Assembly (NCBI GenBank): GCA_964482235.1
Contig: CAYZWU010000052.1
Span: 1-36,268 of the forward strand
DNA: 36,268 nt
Reading direction: 5' to 3'
From: CAYZWU01 sp964482235
GTDB lineage: Bacteria; Planctomycetota; B15-G4; CAYZWU01
Positions 6,958 to 15,155 of the stretch are shown here, piece after piece (within the stretch, counting starts at the first letter, position 1; the number at the start of each line of letters is the position of its first letter). The notes beneath the pieces were generated by a model. The model saw only the letters and a program-made list of their open reading frames with translations. It had not been told where the DNA came from and made no database searches. The position numbers and the translations under genes were made by a program.

Positions 6958-9420
6958 ATGGCTTACATCACCATCAAGAAACGCAACAAGATTTTCCGGC
7001 GCTTGACAGTCCAACCACCAGGAGAACACCCTCTGCCGTCTGCCGACATAGAGGGAGAAAAGTGTCCTGGTCCCGTCCTGTTTTTCAAGTCCGGAATGCC
7101 TTTCCTGAAAAACAGAAGGAAAGATCTCGCCTTGATCGTGAACGGCATGCCCGCTGCCGAACGCCATCCGATCATGGACGGGGATGTCATCATCTACTCG
7201 GAATACACTGTCTACTACCTAGAACACAAGCCGGATTCCGGCAAGGCTGATTCCACTGCTGATTCGGCACCCTCTTCAAGGGAGACTAGAGCATTGTACA
7301 GCGTACCCAAACCCGGCTCACGCGGTGTGGATATGCTGGAGTGCGCCTCCTGTCATCGCCTGATTCCGCGTACAGAAAATCTTGATCAAGAAGGCCGCTG
7401 CCCCGATTGTGACGACCAGCTGGATCCTTTCGACCAGCCTTCCACCGGATCTTCTCCACGGTCCAGCAAGGGTAAGAGAGGACGGAAAGTCTACTCGAAA
7501 GGAGACAGGATACTGCAGTACGAGATCCTTGAAACAATAGGCAGCGGTGGCGCAGGTGTGGTTTACAAGGCTCGCCATACCCAACTGAACGACCTCAGGG
7601 CTCTCAAGATACTCGACGCAGCCGAGGAAGACTCCAGAGAAACGGCCATCCGGCTCATCAATGAAGCAAACGCCGTTGCTCAGCTCAAGGAAGGTCAGAA
7701 CATTGTCCGCGTTCACGATGCCAGATCAGACACATCACCTCCCTACATAGCCTTCGAATATGTCAAGGGGCCAACCCTTCGGGAAATTCTCAACAAGGAC
7801 CGTTTTCTGATGATCGATGATGCTCTCGACATCATGATCGGATTGACACGCGCTGTTCGCTCCGCACACAAGAAAAACATCATTCACGGAGACCTGAAGC
7901 CCGAGAACATCATACTCGATTCCACCAAGAAGGGTCACAATAGAGTCCGCGTCTCGGATTTCGATGCCGCCAAGAATCCAAGATTGAAGGTCCGCTCCGA
8001 TTCACCGCCGAGAGGAACGCTCTACTACGTTGCTCCTGAGATTCTTGATAAGACCGGTAAGGTTTCAAAATCGACCGACCTTTACGCCATGGGGATCACC
8101 TTCTACGAGGCCTTAACCGGCAAGAGGCCCTTCGAAGGAAGAACTGAACAGCAGCTAAGCATGGCAATACTGACCCAACCTGCGCGGCGCCTCGAAAAGC
8201 ACAATCCTCTTCTTCCTTTCGACCTATCAAATATAGTATTAAAACTCATCAGAAAGGATCCCTCGAGCCGGCCGAGGTCGGCATCATCGGTACTGAACGA
8301 GCTTCTTCAGGTCAGAAGTGACATTGAAACCGATCTCAACGAGCGGCTGTCTGAAGAGGTCAAGCAGGAAAAGAAAACGGTTAAACGGAAGAAGTTGTCC
8401 AGGATCTTCTTCTCGCTCGTCTTTCTCGTTTTCTCAGCATTCATCGTGAAACTGATCCTTCCAGATATTTTGGAATCTCACCTTCCCGACAACCTAAACA
8501 ATTTCTTTACCAACCTGAACAGAAGCATTGCCAGTGTATGGCCCATTGGAAGTGAAGAAGTTCCCGAATCGGAAGCAATGGCTGGGGATATTGAAACAGG
8601 CAATGGCGGAGATAATGGAGAAGGGACTGGTGAGGAGGGCCCATCCAATGGTGGAGATAATGAACCCATTGTCGAATCGGGCCCTACTGAAGAGGACATT
8701 GACAATGCCATTTTAGCCTTCAACAATAGCTTGTCAGGATTAGATTTCATATCATCCTGGACCAAGAATAAACAGGACATCAACCTTCCAGAGAACTCCA
8801 CTTCTTACCTGGAAGAAATCATTGTGTTTCTTGATGATTTCATCAACAAGAAGAATCCTGGTGGATTCTTGAAAATATCATCAAACATCTCTACTAGATC
8901 TAAACAACCCATAATATTTCTCAGTACAAGACTGATCACGAACAGGGAAAAGGGGTTGGTTTATGTCAATCCAGACAACACAGCAGTATTCCGAAGTGAG
9001 GAGTCGATCAAGGATTTCGTAAACAAAACAATCATGATTTTTCAGTCAGATCTGAATAAACATCTCGAAGATAACTTAACTGCTGAATCACATCAACTTT
9101 TCCCCGATCTCGCCGATTGGTTCCGATTCAGACCTCCACTTCGTGAGGAAGTAAAGCTGGCAATTGAACATAATACCCGAACTCTCGGGGAAGATCCTTC
9201 AGACTCTTCGCTCTCGAAACAATGGTTCATGGAAAGAAACTATGATGGTCTCAATTCCAATATCAAGATCGTCAGACCTTCCTTTTTCAATGAGAACCAA
9301 GTTAACATTGACGATATACTTGAACCTGGGGAAACAAGCAATCGCGCATTCTTGCGGCTTGTTTTTGAAATCGATCGCAGAGAAATCAAGTACGACCTTT
9401 CACAAAAACTTATCAAGTAG
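6958..9420 (+). CDS. Transmembrane Ser/Thr protein kinase with large ectodomain
   Basis: An 820-residue receptor-type kinase. Residues 1-90 resemble a worn FHA domain (NGMPA followed by DGDVIIYSEYTVYYL), but the usual GR and SxxH motifs are missing. A zinc ribbon follows (C129, C132, C148, C151). The kinase domain (about 187-452) has GSGGAGVVY (195-203), Lys217, HGDLKPEN (310-317; Gly replaces the Arg of HRD), DFD (334-336) and APE (359-361). After a charged stretch there is one transmembrane helix (about 481-503). A Gly/Asp/Glu-rich linker leads into an ectodomain to residue 820 that I do not recognise. Topology matches PpkA or PknB receptors: kinase inside, sensor outside. The region encoding the ectodomain is noticeably AT-rich. 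The ribosome site is weak. It follows the previous kinase by 38 bases. Confidence 0.92.
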   Translation: MAYITIKKRNKIFRRLTVQPPGEHPLPSADIEGEKCPGPVLFFKSGMPFLKNRRKDLALIVNGMPAAERHPIMDGDVIIYSEYTVYYLEHKPDSGKADSTADSAPSSRETRALYSVPKPGSRGVDMLECASCHRLIPRTENLDQEGRCPDCDDQLDPFDQPSTGSSPRSSKGKRGRKVYSKGDRILQYEILETIGSGGAGVVYKARHTQLNDLRALKILDAAEEDSRETAIRLINEANAVAQLKEGQNIVRVHDARSDTSPPYIAFEYVKGPTLREILNKDRFLMIDDALDIMIGLTRAVRSAHKKNIIHGDLKPENIILDSTKKGHNRVRVSDFDAAKNPRLKVRSDSPPRGTLYYVAPEILDKTGKVSKSTDLYAMGITFYEALTGKRPFEGRTEQQLSMAILTQPARRLEKHNPLLPFDLSNIVLKLIRKDPSSRPRSASSVLNELLQVRSDIETDLNERLSEEVKQEKKTVKRKKLSRIFFSLVFLVFSAFIVKLILPDILESHLPDNLNNFFTNLNRSIASVWPIGSEEVPESEAMAGDIETGNGGDNGEGTGEEGPSNGGDNEPIVESGPTEEDIDNAILAFNNSLSGLDFISSWTKNKQDINLPENSTSYLEEIIVFLDDFINKKNPGGFLKISSNISTRSKQPIIFLSTRLITNREKGLVYVNPDNTAVFRSEESIKDFVNKTIMIFQSDLNKHLEDNLTAESHQLFPDLADWFRFRPPLREEVKLAIEHNTRTLGEDPSDSSLSKQWFMERNYDGLNSNIKIVRPSFFNENQVNIDDILEPGETSNRAFLRLVFEIDRREIKYDLSQKLIK

Positions 9421-9465
9421 TAATCTATATTTAATAACTTTACTGTTCATTGCGAGGATGAAACG

Positions 9466-10173
9466 ATGCGCGTCAACTACAGACATTTTCTCAGGGCAGC
9501 ATCACTGGGTGCAATCTCTTTGTTTATTCTGGGATGCACTGGGCCATCCAAAGATGATGTAACTCGACCTATGCTTGACAATCTCTTTATGGATTTCGAA
9601 AAGAAGATAACAACCAGCATTAAAAAAGAAACAGACTCGACTAAGTCGGAATTAAGGTCTGATTTTAATGATACCATCAAAAATAGAACATTGGATATGG
9701 TTAAGGGAGTTCATCTTGAAGGTGAACTGAAAAAACATAAAGACAATTTGACTGATTATTTTAATAATTCTCTGGATACGATCCGTAGAGAGTGCAGTAA
9801 AAATACTGAGAAGAGGGGATTGATCGAAAAACTGGAAATTCAGTTCAACAAAAATGAAGAGACTCTGAAGAACATTGAATTGACTCTTATAGAACACAGC
9901 AACTCACTAAAACAATACAAAAAAGAACATGACAGGACACTTTCAGAGATGGACCAAAGAGAAATACATTTCAACAATGCCATAAATATACAAAAAAAAT
10001 ATGCTTCTAAATTATTTGATCTCGTCGATGACTATATTGCACAGTGGGAAAAACGAACCGAAGAACTGAACGCCCAAATAAGATCATTGAGTGATCTTCG
10101 GAAAACCATGGAGGACATCAAAAAAGAGGCATTCAGCGAAACCGATTCAGAAGATCCGAAAGTGGGTCAATGA
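9466..10173 (+). CDS. Coiled-coil lipoprotein
   Basis: A 235-residue predicted lipoprotein with a basic n-region, hydrophobic core and lipobox ILGC at Cys24. From about residue 30 to 225 it is highly charged (Lys, Glu, Asp, Asn), with heptad-like spacing of Leu and Ile, so a long coiled coil is expected. No known family is recognised. GAGG (9454-9457) lies eight bases before the ATG. The gene is markedly AT-rich, like the end of the preceding kinase gene. Its place between a receptor kinase and an exported VWA protein suggests an envelope partner of the signalling system, perhaps bridging lipid anchor and ectodomain; this is inference from position only. Confidence 0.8.
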   Translation: MRVNYRHFLRAASLGAISLFILGCTGPSKDDVTRPMLDNLFMDFEKKITTSIKKETDSTKSELRSDFNDTIKNRTLDMVKGVHLEGELKKHKDNLTDYFNNSLDTIRRECSKNTEKRGLIEKLEIQFNKNEETLKNIELTLIEHSNSLKQYKKEHDRTLSEMDQREIHFNNAINIQKKYASKLFDLVDDYIAQWEKRTEELNAQIRSLSDLRKTMEDIKKEAFSETDSEDPKVGQ

Positions 10174-10235
10174 ATCAGACCTGAACTGCATTCAGATCTC
10201 CTTATTTTCACGTATTCAACAACTCCTTCCACACG

Positions 10236-13200
10236 ATGGAACACGGCATGCACGGCAAATATATTTCATGTGCATTCATCCTCATGCTTGTCAGCGTCAT
10301 CTTCAGCGAGGCAATCACCTCAGAGTTTAATGGAATCGGATCCGCTGATTCCACATTTGATGACAAGAGCTTCTTAATCAACAACCAGGAAAAACAGCTA
10401 TCAGACCTGGACCTCTTCCCCGACTCGTCCTTCAAAGAGACATTCAAGATCGCAGATATCGACAACAAGATCTACATCGCCTATCCGATAGAGTTTGACA
10501 GGAACGGCAACAGGGTCAGGTCATTTCTAATTGCAGATGAGAAAGATTGCGTTCTCCTGGATGAAAAGAAATACCTCAGGGTATTGATGGTTGCCAGATA
10601 TGGAAGAATGGCGCACTATTTCCTCCCTCAGCACCTCCGGGAAAGAGCCGAGTACTCACAGAAGATACTGGATCAGACAGAACTGGCGAACTCGGTCATC
10701 GAGATCGGCACGGAAATGACGGAGTTCCTTTTTGGTCTTCTCATCGACCACGGTACAGGCGAAGGCAAGCGCCTTACCGACGAGGCCAGGAAGATGGGAG
10801 AGGATTATCTCGAGGCTTTTTACAAGGAGCAGGTCAGGAAGATCGGTCGTGAAGCTGCCGGCAAGCTGGCCAGAGAGTCGCTCACCGTATTTTTCGAAAA
10901 GGCGTTGAACCTCTCTGACAAAAACCCTGAAATCAAAACCGACAAGGCATTCAACCAGATCATGCGAGAAATGCTCCGGGAATCCACGAAACGACTCAGG
11001 ACGGCAGCCGGCATTCTTGAAGCACTGTTTCTCAACTCCGATGGCATGGTCCACTACAACTCGTTGAAGCAGACATCCGAAACCCTTCTCAACGACCTTT
11101 CCGTTTCTTATGCAATTCCCTTCACTCTCGAAAAGTTCTATGCCGGTGATTCGCATGTCGACACCATCAAGAACTACGGATTGCGGCATGTCCTCACACC
11201 GGCCATCAACGCAATTACGAACAGGGTCGGCCTGGAGGACAACATCGAAGAAATATTGAAGACCTTTCCTTCAGCCATGGAAGAGTTCGTCAGCCGCACG
11301 AATCAGATGAGAAGAATCCTCGGTGAGATGTTCTCAGACATGGGCGGTCTCGATGTTATGCCTGACGTGCTTTACAAGTATTCTGAAAAAACAAGATCGC
11401 CGGAAGAAACCCGGCGTCTTGCCGAGGACAGGAAACTGCTCGAAAGGCATCTTCCTGTCCTGATGATCTCGCCGGACGATGTCGCTCCTGTGTCATTTGA
11501 CCTGATCTGCCAGTATTCATTTCTCAACAAGCTGGGAGACCAAGAAAACATCACTTTGAAGGATTTCCTTGAAGACGCCTGCAAGAAGAGCACCGACAAA
11601 GCTGGAACAAACGTTGCGATTGAGGAAGTGCTCGAAAAGATCCGTTCCGGTCTGCCGCTGACCTATCCCTCTCAGTCCGGTTCGAACACGGGCTCCGGAA
11701 CCGGCCGCTTCTTCAATGCCACCTCGGTGACCGGCAGAGTGGCTGATCCGATCGAGTCCGTGCTTGACAGCGCGGCGAAAGGCATCCAGGACATCCTCAA
11801 GGACCGGGAAATCAGCAAGAACTTGGAGTCCGTTCTAGACAGCATCCCCCTGGGACGGGTTGCCGAGAGCTGGGGCTCCTATGTCACACCAAAGATCCTG
11901 TCCGAACTCTACAATGACAGCCGATATTACCTGGAAATATTGCCCTATTTCGATCCTGCTGGATATGACAAACCGCCCATCGTCTATGGACGTGTCGTGA
12001 GAGAGGACAGCCGCATCTACCTGCTATACAACCTCCTGTTCATGAAAAGCACTCTTCCCGGGGACTGGTTCAGCTGGAAGCAGGGCGGCGTGGAATTGAT
12101 CCAGGTTGTCCTTGCTGCAGACAGCGAGGAACCGCTGGCGGTTGATCTCAGCCAGCATCAGTACGCGGTGAGCCGCCCCTGGATCAAAGTGAACAAAGAC
12201 GGTTCACGTCCCGTCATCTACGTTGCCAAGGGATCCCACGCCTTGCAGTTCGGCGAGAACCTGTTCGCCGAGATCTTTGAACTGGCCAGCGGCGACTGGC
12301 TCGACAGGCTGGACAGGACCCCGGATCTCTCCTGCATCCCCTACCTGATGGCACCTCCCGAAGCTTCCGGAACGGTAGAGCTCGTCGTGCCGGATGACGA
12401 CGATCCGGCAATCTCGTGGCCGGGATTCATCGGCAATCCAATCAAGGATCCTGACACTGGTTCGGTGAGAGGTCACAGATCTCCGAAATACAAAGAGTAC
12501 GGCGTGAACGATGCTGATCGCTTCACCGCTTTCGACGAACCTGCCCGGTTCCATGATTTTGCTGCCAGCCTCCCGGAAGATCCCAATATTCCTGACTGGG
12601 TGAAACTGCTGACGCGGCTCCATGAATTGTTCAATCAGCAGACGCTCCGGTTGGTTTTTGTGCTGGACAGCTCGAGCAGCATGGGGACCACCGATCCGAA
12701 GGATGTGCGCAAGACAGCGGCCCGTCTGGTCCTCGATGCGCTCCCGGATCACGTCCAGGTCGGTGTCATCGACTTCGATGGAAATCAAACCTGCCTTCTG
12801 CCCCTCACCCGCATCGGAGAGTGCCGCGACGAAGCCAAGCGTGCGATTGCGAAGATCGACAGCAATGGAAATACATCGATCACTCCCGCCATCGAAATGG
12901 CCGTGTCCCTTCTGGGAGATGATCCCAGCGGCGGTCACATCCTCTTCCTCACCGACGGTGATGACAACAACAGCCGATTCAAGGGGGATCTCAGCTTCTG
13001 CGGTGCCCGGGGCGTTGCTGTTCACACGGTAGCGGTCGAGGGCGCCATCGAGGCGGTTCTTCAAAGAATGGCGTCAACCTCCGGAGGATTCTATTTCAAG
13101 ACCTCGGACGCCTTCTCGATCTACTCGAAATTCCTGACCATCGTGGAACAGGTAAGACAGGCGACTGAACTCGGAAGCTGGAACGGTGTCATCAAGCAGG

Positions 13201-14015
13201 GAGAAGAGATCCTCAAGAGTTTTTTCGTGGATGGCTCCGTGAAGAATTTGGACATCAGCCTGGCCTGGCCCGGAAGCCGGCTCGGCCTCATAGTCGAGAA
13301 TCCTCAGGGCAAAACGATAATGGACCGCTCCAGGTTGAGCGAGGGAAAGACTTTTGCCAGGCTGACGATAGCCGATCCTGATCCGGGAAAATGGAGCATC
13401 AAGGTCAAGGGGATAGACACGGAGGCTGCCGGGGAAACATATCTCCTTCACGTCTCTGCAGATTCTTCAATCAGGCTTCGCTGGACGGGCAGCATTCCGC
13501 ATACCGGCTGGGTTGGCGACACGGTTACGCTGGGAGGACTGGTGGAGCTGCCTCAGGGTTCCTCATGGCAGGAAGAACTCAGTGCGGAAGTGGAACTTCC
13601 TAATGGTACGGTGTCTCCCATCGCTTGCCGCGTAGTTGAGCCGATGATCCCATCGGCCAGTGCTCCCTTGCTGGTCCCGTTCCAGATCACCGTGGCGCAT
13701 ACCGTTGAAGCAGGGGACTACAGGGTTCGGGTCAAATTGAACCCGGTCAGTAAAAGTGAGTCAGGCTGCACTCGGACACTCCGATCGGAATTTCATCTCT
13801 CTGATCAACCCTACTCCCTCCTCACGAGATGGATCATGAACCTCAACAATCCCGATCCTCTGATGCAGAAGCAGGCCATCAAGGCTCTGCTCAAGATGGG
13901 AACACGAGCGAAGCGGGCTGTTCCGAGCCTGCTCGAGGTCTGGAAGAACCCGAAGATCAAGGGCGATATCCGGATCCTGGCCGGCATAGCTGTCCGTGAA
14001 ATCCGTGGATTCTGA
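10236..14015 (+). CDS. Exported VWA-domain protein with beta domains and HEAT-like tail
   Basis: A 1259-residue protein with an N-terminal hydrophobic segment (about 8-26) that looks like a signal peptide. Residues about 30-800 are mostly helical, then mixed, with no family I recognise. A von Willebrand A domain spans about 804-970; its MIDAS motif DSSSS (811-815) and the later FLTDGDD are intact, so divalent-metal ligand binding is plausible. The VWA is followed by a beta-rich region with a GKWSIKV motif (about 1050-1060) and an Ig-like segment, an order reminiscent of CLCA-type proteins. The last 70 residues (LLTRWIMNLNNPDP, then QKQAIKALLKMG, KRAVPSLLEVW) resemble HEAT repeats. The start lacks a clear ribosome site; ATG 10248 is an alternative. 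It ends the operon. Some PpkA kinases carry a VWA domain themselves, so a separate VWA partner fits the theme. Confidence 0.85.
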   Translation: MEHGMHGKYISCAFILMLVSVIFSEAITSEFNGIGSADSTFDDKSFLINNQEKQLSDLDLFPDSSFKETFKIADIDNKIYIAYPIEFDRNGNRVRSFLIADEKDCVLLDEKKYLRVLMVARYGRMAHYFLPQHLRERAEYSQKILDQTELANSVIEIGTEMTEFLFGLLIDHGTGEGKRLTDEARKMGEDYLEAFYKEQVRKIGREAAGKLARESLTVFFEKALNLSDKNPEIKTDKAFNQIMREMLRESTKRLRTAAGILEALFLNSDGMVHYNSLKQTSETLLNDLSVSYAIPFTLEKFYAGDSHVDTIKNYGLRHVLTPAINAITNRVGLEDNIEEILKTFPSAMEEFVSRTNQMRRILGEMFSDMGGLDVMPDVLYKYSEKTRSPEETRRLAEDRKLLERHLPVLMISPDDVAPVSFDLICQYSFLNKLGDQENITLKDFLEDACKKSTDKAGTNVAIEEVLEKIRSGLPLTYPSQSGSNTGSGTGRFFNATSVTGRVADPIESVLDSAAKGIQDILKDREISKNLESVLDSIPLGRVAESWGSYVTPKILSELYNDSRYYLEILPYFDPAGYDKPPIVYGRVVREDSRIYLLYNLLFMKSTLPGDWFSWKQGGVELIQVVLAADSEEPLAVDLSQHQYAVSRPWIKVNKDGSRPVIYVAKGSHALQFGENLFAEIFELASGDWLDRLDRTPDLSCIPYLMAPPEASGTVELVVPDDDDPAISWPGFIGNPIKDPDTGSVRGHRSPKYKEYGVNDADRFTAFDEPARFHDFAASLPEDPNIPDWVKLLTRLHELFNQQTLRLVFVLDSSSSMGTTDPKDVRKTAARLVLDALPDHVQVGVIDFDGNQTCLLPLTRIGECRDEAKRAIAKIDSNGNTSITPAIEMAVSLLGDDPSGGHILFLTDGDDNNSRFKGDLSFCGARGVAVHTVAVEGAIEAVLQRMASTSGGFYFKTSDAFSIYSKFLTIVEQVRQATELGSWNGVIKQGEEILKSFFVDGSVKNLDISLAWPGSRLGLIVENPQGKTIMDRSRLSEGKTFARLTIADPDPGKWSIKVKGIDTEAAGETYLLHVSADSSIRLRWTGSIPHTGWVGDTVTLGGLVELPQGSSWQEELSAEVELPNGTVSPIACRVVEPMIPSASAPLLVPFQITVAHTVEAGDYRVRVKLNPVSKSESGCTRTLRSEFHLSDQPYSLLTRWIMNLNNPDPLMQKQAIKALLKMGTRAKRAVPSLLEVWKNPKIKGDIRILAGIAVREIRGF

Positions 14016-14038
14016 AGGGGAAACCCCTGGATCCCGCT

Positions 14039-15061
14039 CTAATCCTCGAGTTCCAGATACCAGATGTTCCGGTACCGCACCGGATTGCCGTGATCCTGCA
14101 GGAAGAGCGGCCCGCGCTCGGCGTTCTCCTTGAACGGGGCGGCCGTGGTGGTGCGTGGGACCGGCTGGTTCTCGTGGATCTTGATCCCGTTGTGGAACAC
14201 GGTCATCGTCGCCGGCTCGAAGGTGCCGTCGTCGCGCTTCTTCGGTGCGATGTAGATCACGTCGTAGGTCTGCCAGGAGAGGGGCGGCAGGCAGGCGTTT
14301 TCCCCCGTGACGGCGATGCCGTAGATCGAGCCGCAGTCGCCCATCCCGGATTCGAGGCCGAAGGAGTCGAGGATCTGGATCTCGTACCGCCCGCCGAAGT
14401 AGACCCCGCTGTTGCCGCGGCCCTGCCCGCGCCTCTTTGGCTCGAAGGGACAGCAGAATTCGATGTGAAAGCAGCCGCTACCGTGATCGAAGGCGGTCCG
14501 GTTCGATCCCTTGAAGACCTGCACGCTGCCGTCGGGCAGGATCTTCCACTGCTTGTTCGTCCAGGCATCGAGAGAGGTCGGCTTTCCTTCCTCGAAGGGG
14601 AGAAGGACTTTTACGTTCTCCGGCGGCTTCAGCCCCTCGGTGGGAGAACGGCGATCGGAGCGTGCAAGATAGAGCGGACCGAGCGTCCCGCGCCGGGCAA
14701 GACCTGGCTGATGCACCCTGAATGCATCCTCGTGAACATCGCCCCTGACGGCAACGTGCGGCGGTTCGCCGACAAAAGCCCCGTGCTGGACATCCGGATC
14801 GCGATTCAAGACGATCGTGCGCGGCGGATCGGTCTCAATCTGTAAAACCGCCCGGTATTTCCCATTCCCCAGGGCGATGATCTTCGCACAGGCGTGAACG
14901 GGCCTGGAGCCCTTGTCAGAATCACTATCCACGTAGATGCCGGAATACTCCCCCATGATCCTGTCCGGCTCCGGAGCCTTGAGCTCTTTCTCCTGACCGG
15001 CCGCGTATGCGGCAAGTAAACCGGCAACAGCCAACGCGAGAACGATCAGAATCCTGTTCAT
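14039..15061 (-). CDS. Secreted DUF1080 (3-keto-disaccharide hydrolase-like) protein
   Basis: A 340-residue exported protein. The start was set at 15061 because GGAGGAG lies just upstream and the next residues form a clean signal peptide (hydrophobic core ILIVLALAVAGLLAAYA). The frame stays open for 58 more codons upstream, but those look noncoding. The C-terminal half matches the DUF1080 concanavalin-like fold: GNSGVYFGGRYEIQILDS, MGDCGSIYG and, near the end, QDHGNPVRYRNIWY. DUF1080 proteins are abundant in Planctomycetota and Verrucomicrobiota, are usually periplasmic, and several act on 3-keto-glycosides. The N-terminal part (about 25-150) is a small module often seen before DUF1080. It converges on the VWA gene with only 23 bases between their ends and is divergent from the transporter gene. 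Confidence 0.88.
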   Translation of the reverse strand: MNRILIVLALAVAGLLAAYAAGQEKELKAPEPDRIMGEYSGIYVDSDSDKGSRPVHACAKIIALGNGKYRAVLQIETDPPRTIVLNRDPDVQHGAFVGEPPHVAVRGDVHEDAFRVHQPGLARRGTLGPLYLARSDRRSPTEGLKPPENVKVLLPFEEGKPTSLDAWTNKQWKILPDGSVQVFKGSNRTAFDHGSGCFHIEFCCPFEPKRRGQGRGNSGVYFGGRYEIQILDSFGLESGMGDCGSIYGIAVTGENACLPPLSWQTYDVIYIAPKKRDDGTFEPATMTVFHNGIKIHENQPVPRTTTAAPFKENAERGPLFLQDHGNPVRYRNIWYLELED

Positions 15062-15155
15062 CACTCCTCCACGATCGCGCGACGGAAATCGTTCACTCGA
15101 TTCATGCAGTGTAACGAGCCAATCCGATCTGTCCACTATCGGAGCGCACCCCGGG

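Noticed and set aside
14016..14028. Hairpin AGGGG-AAA-CCCCT just after the VWA gene
   Set aside because: The stem is only five pairs and there is no T-run on either strand, so an intrinsic terminator is not supported.
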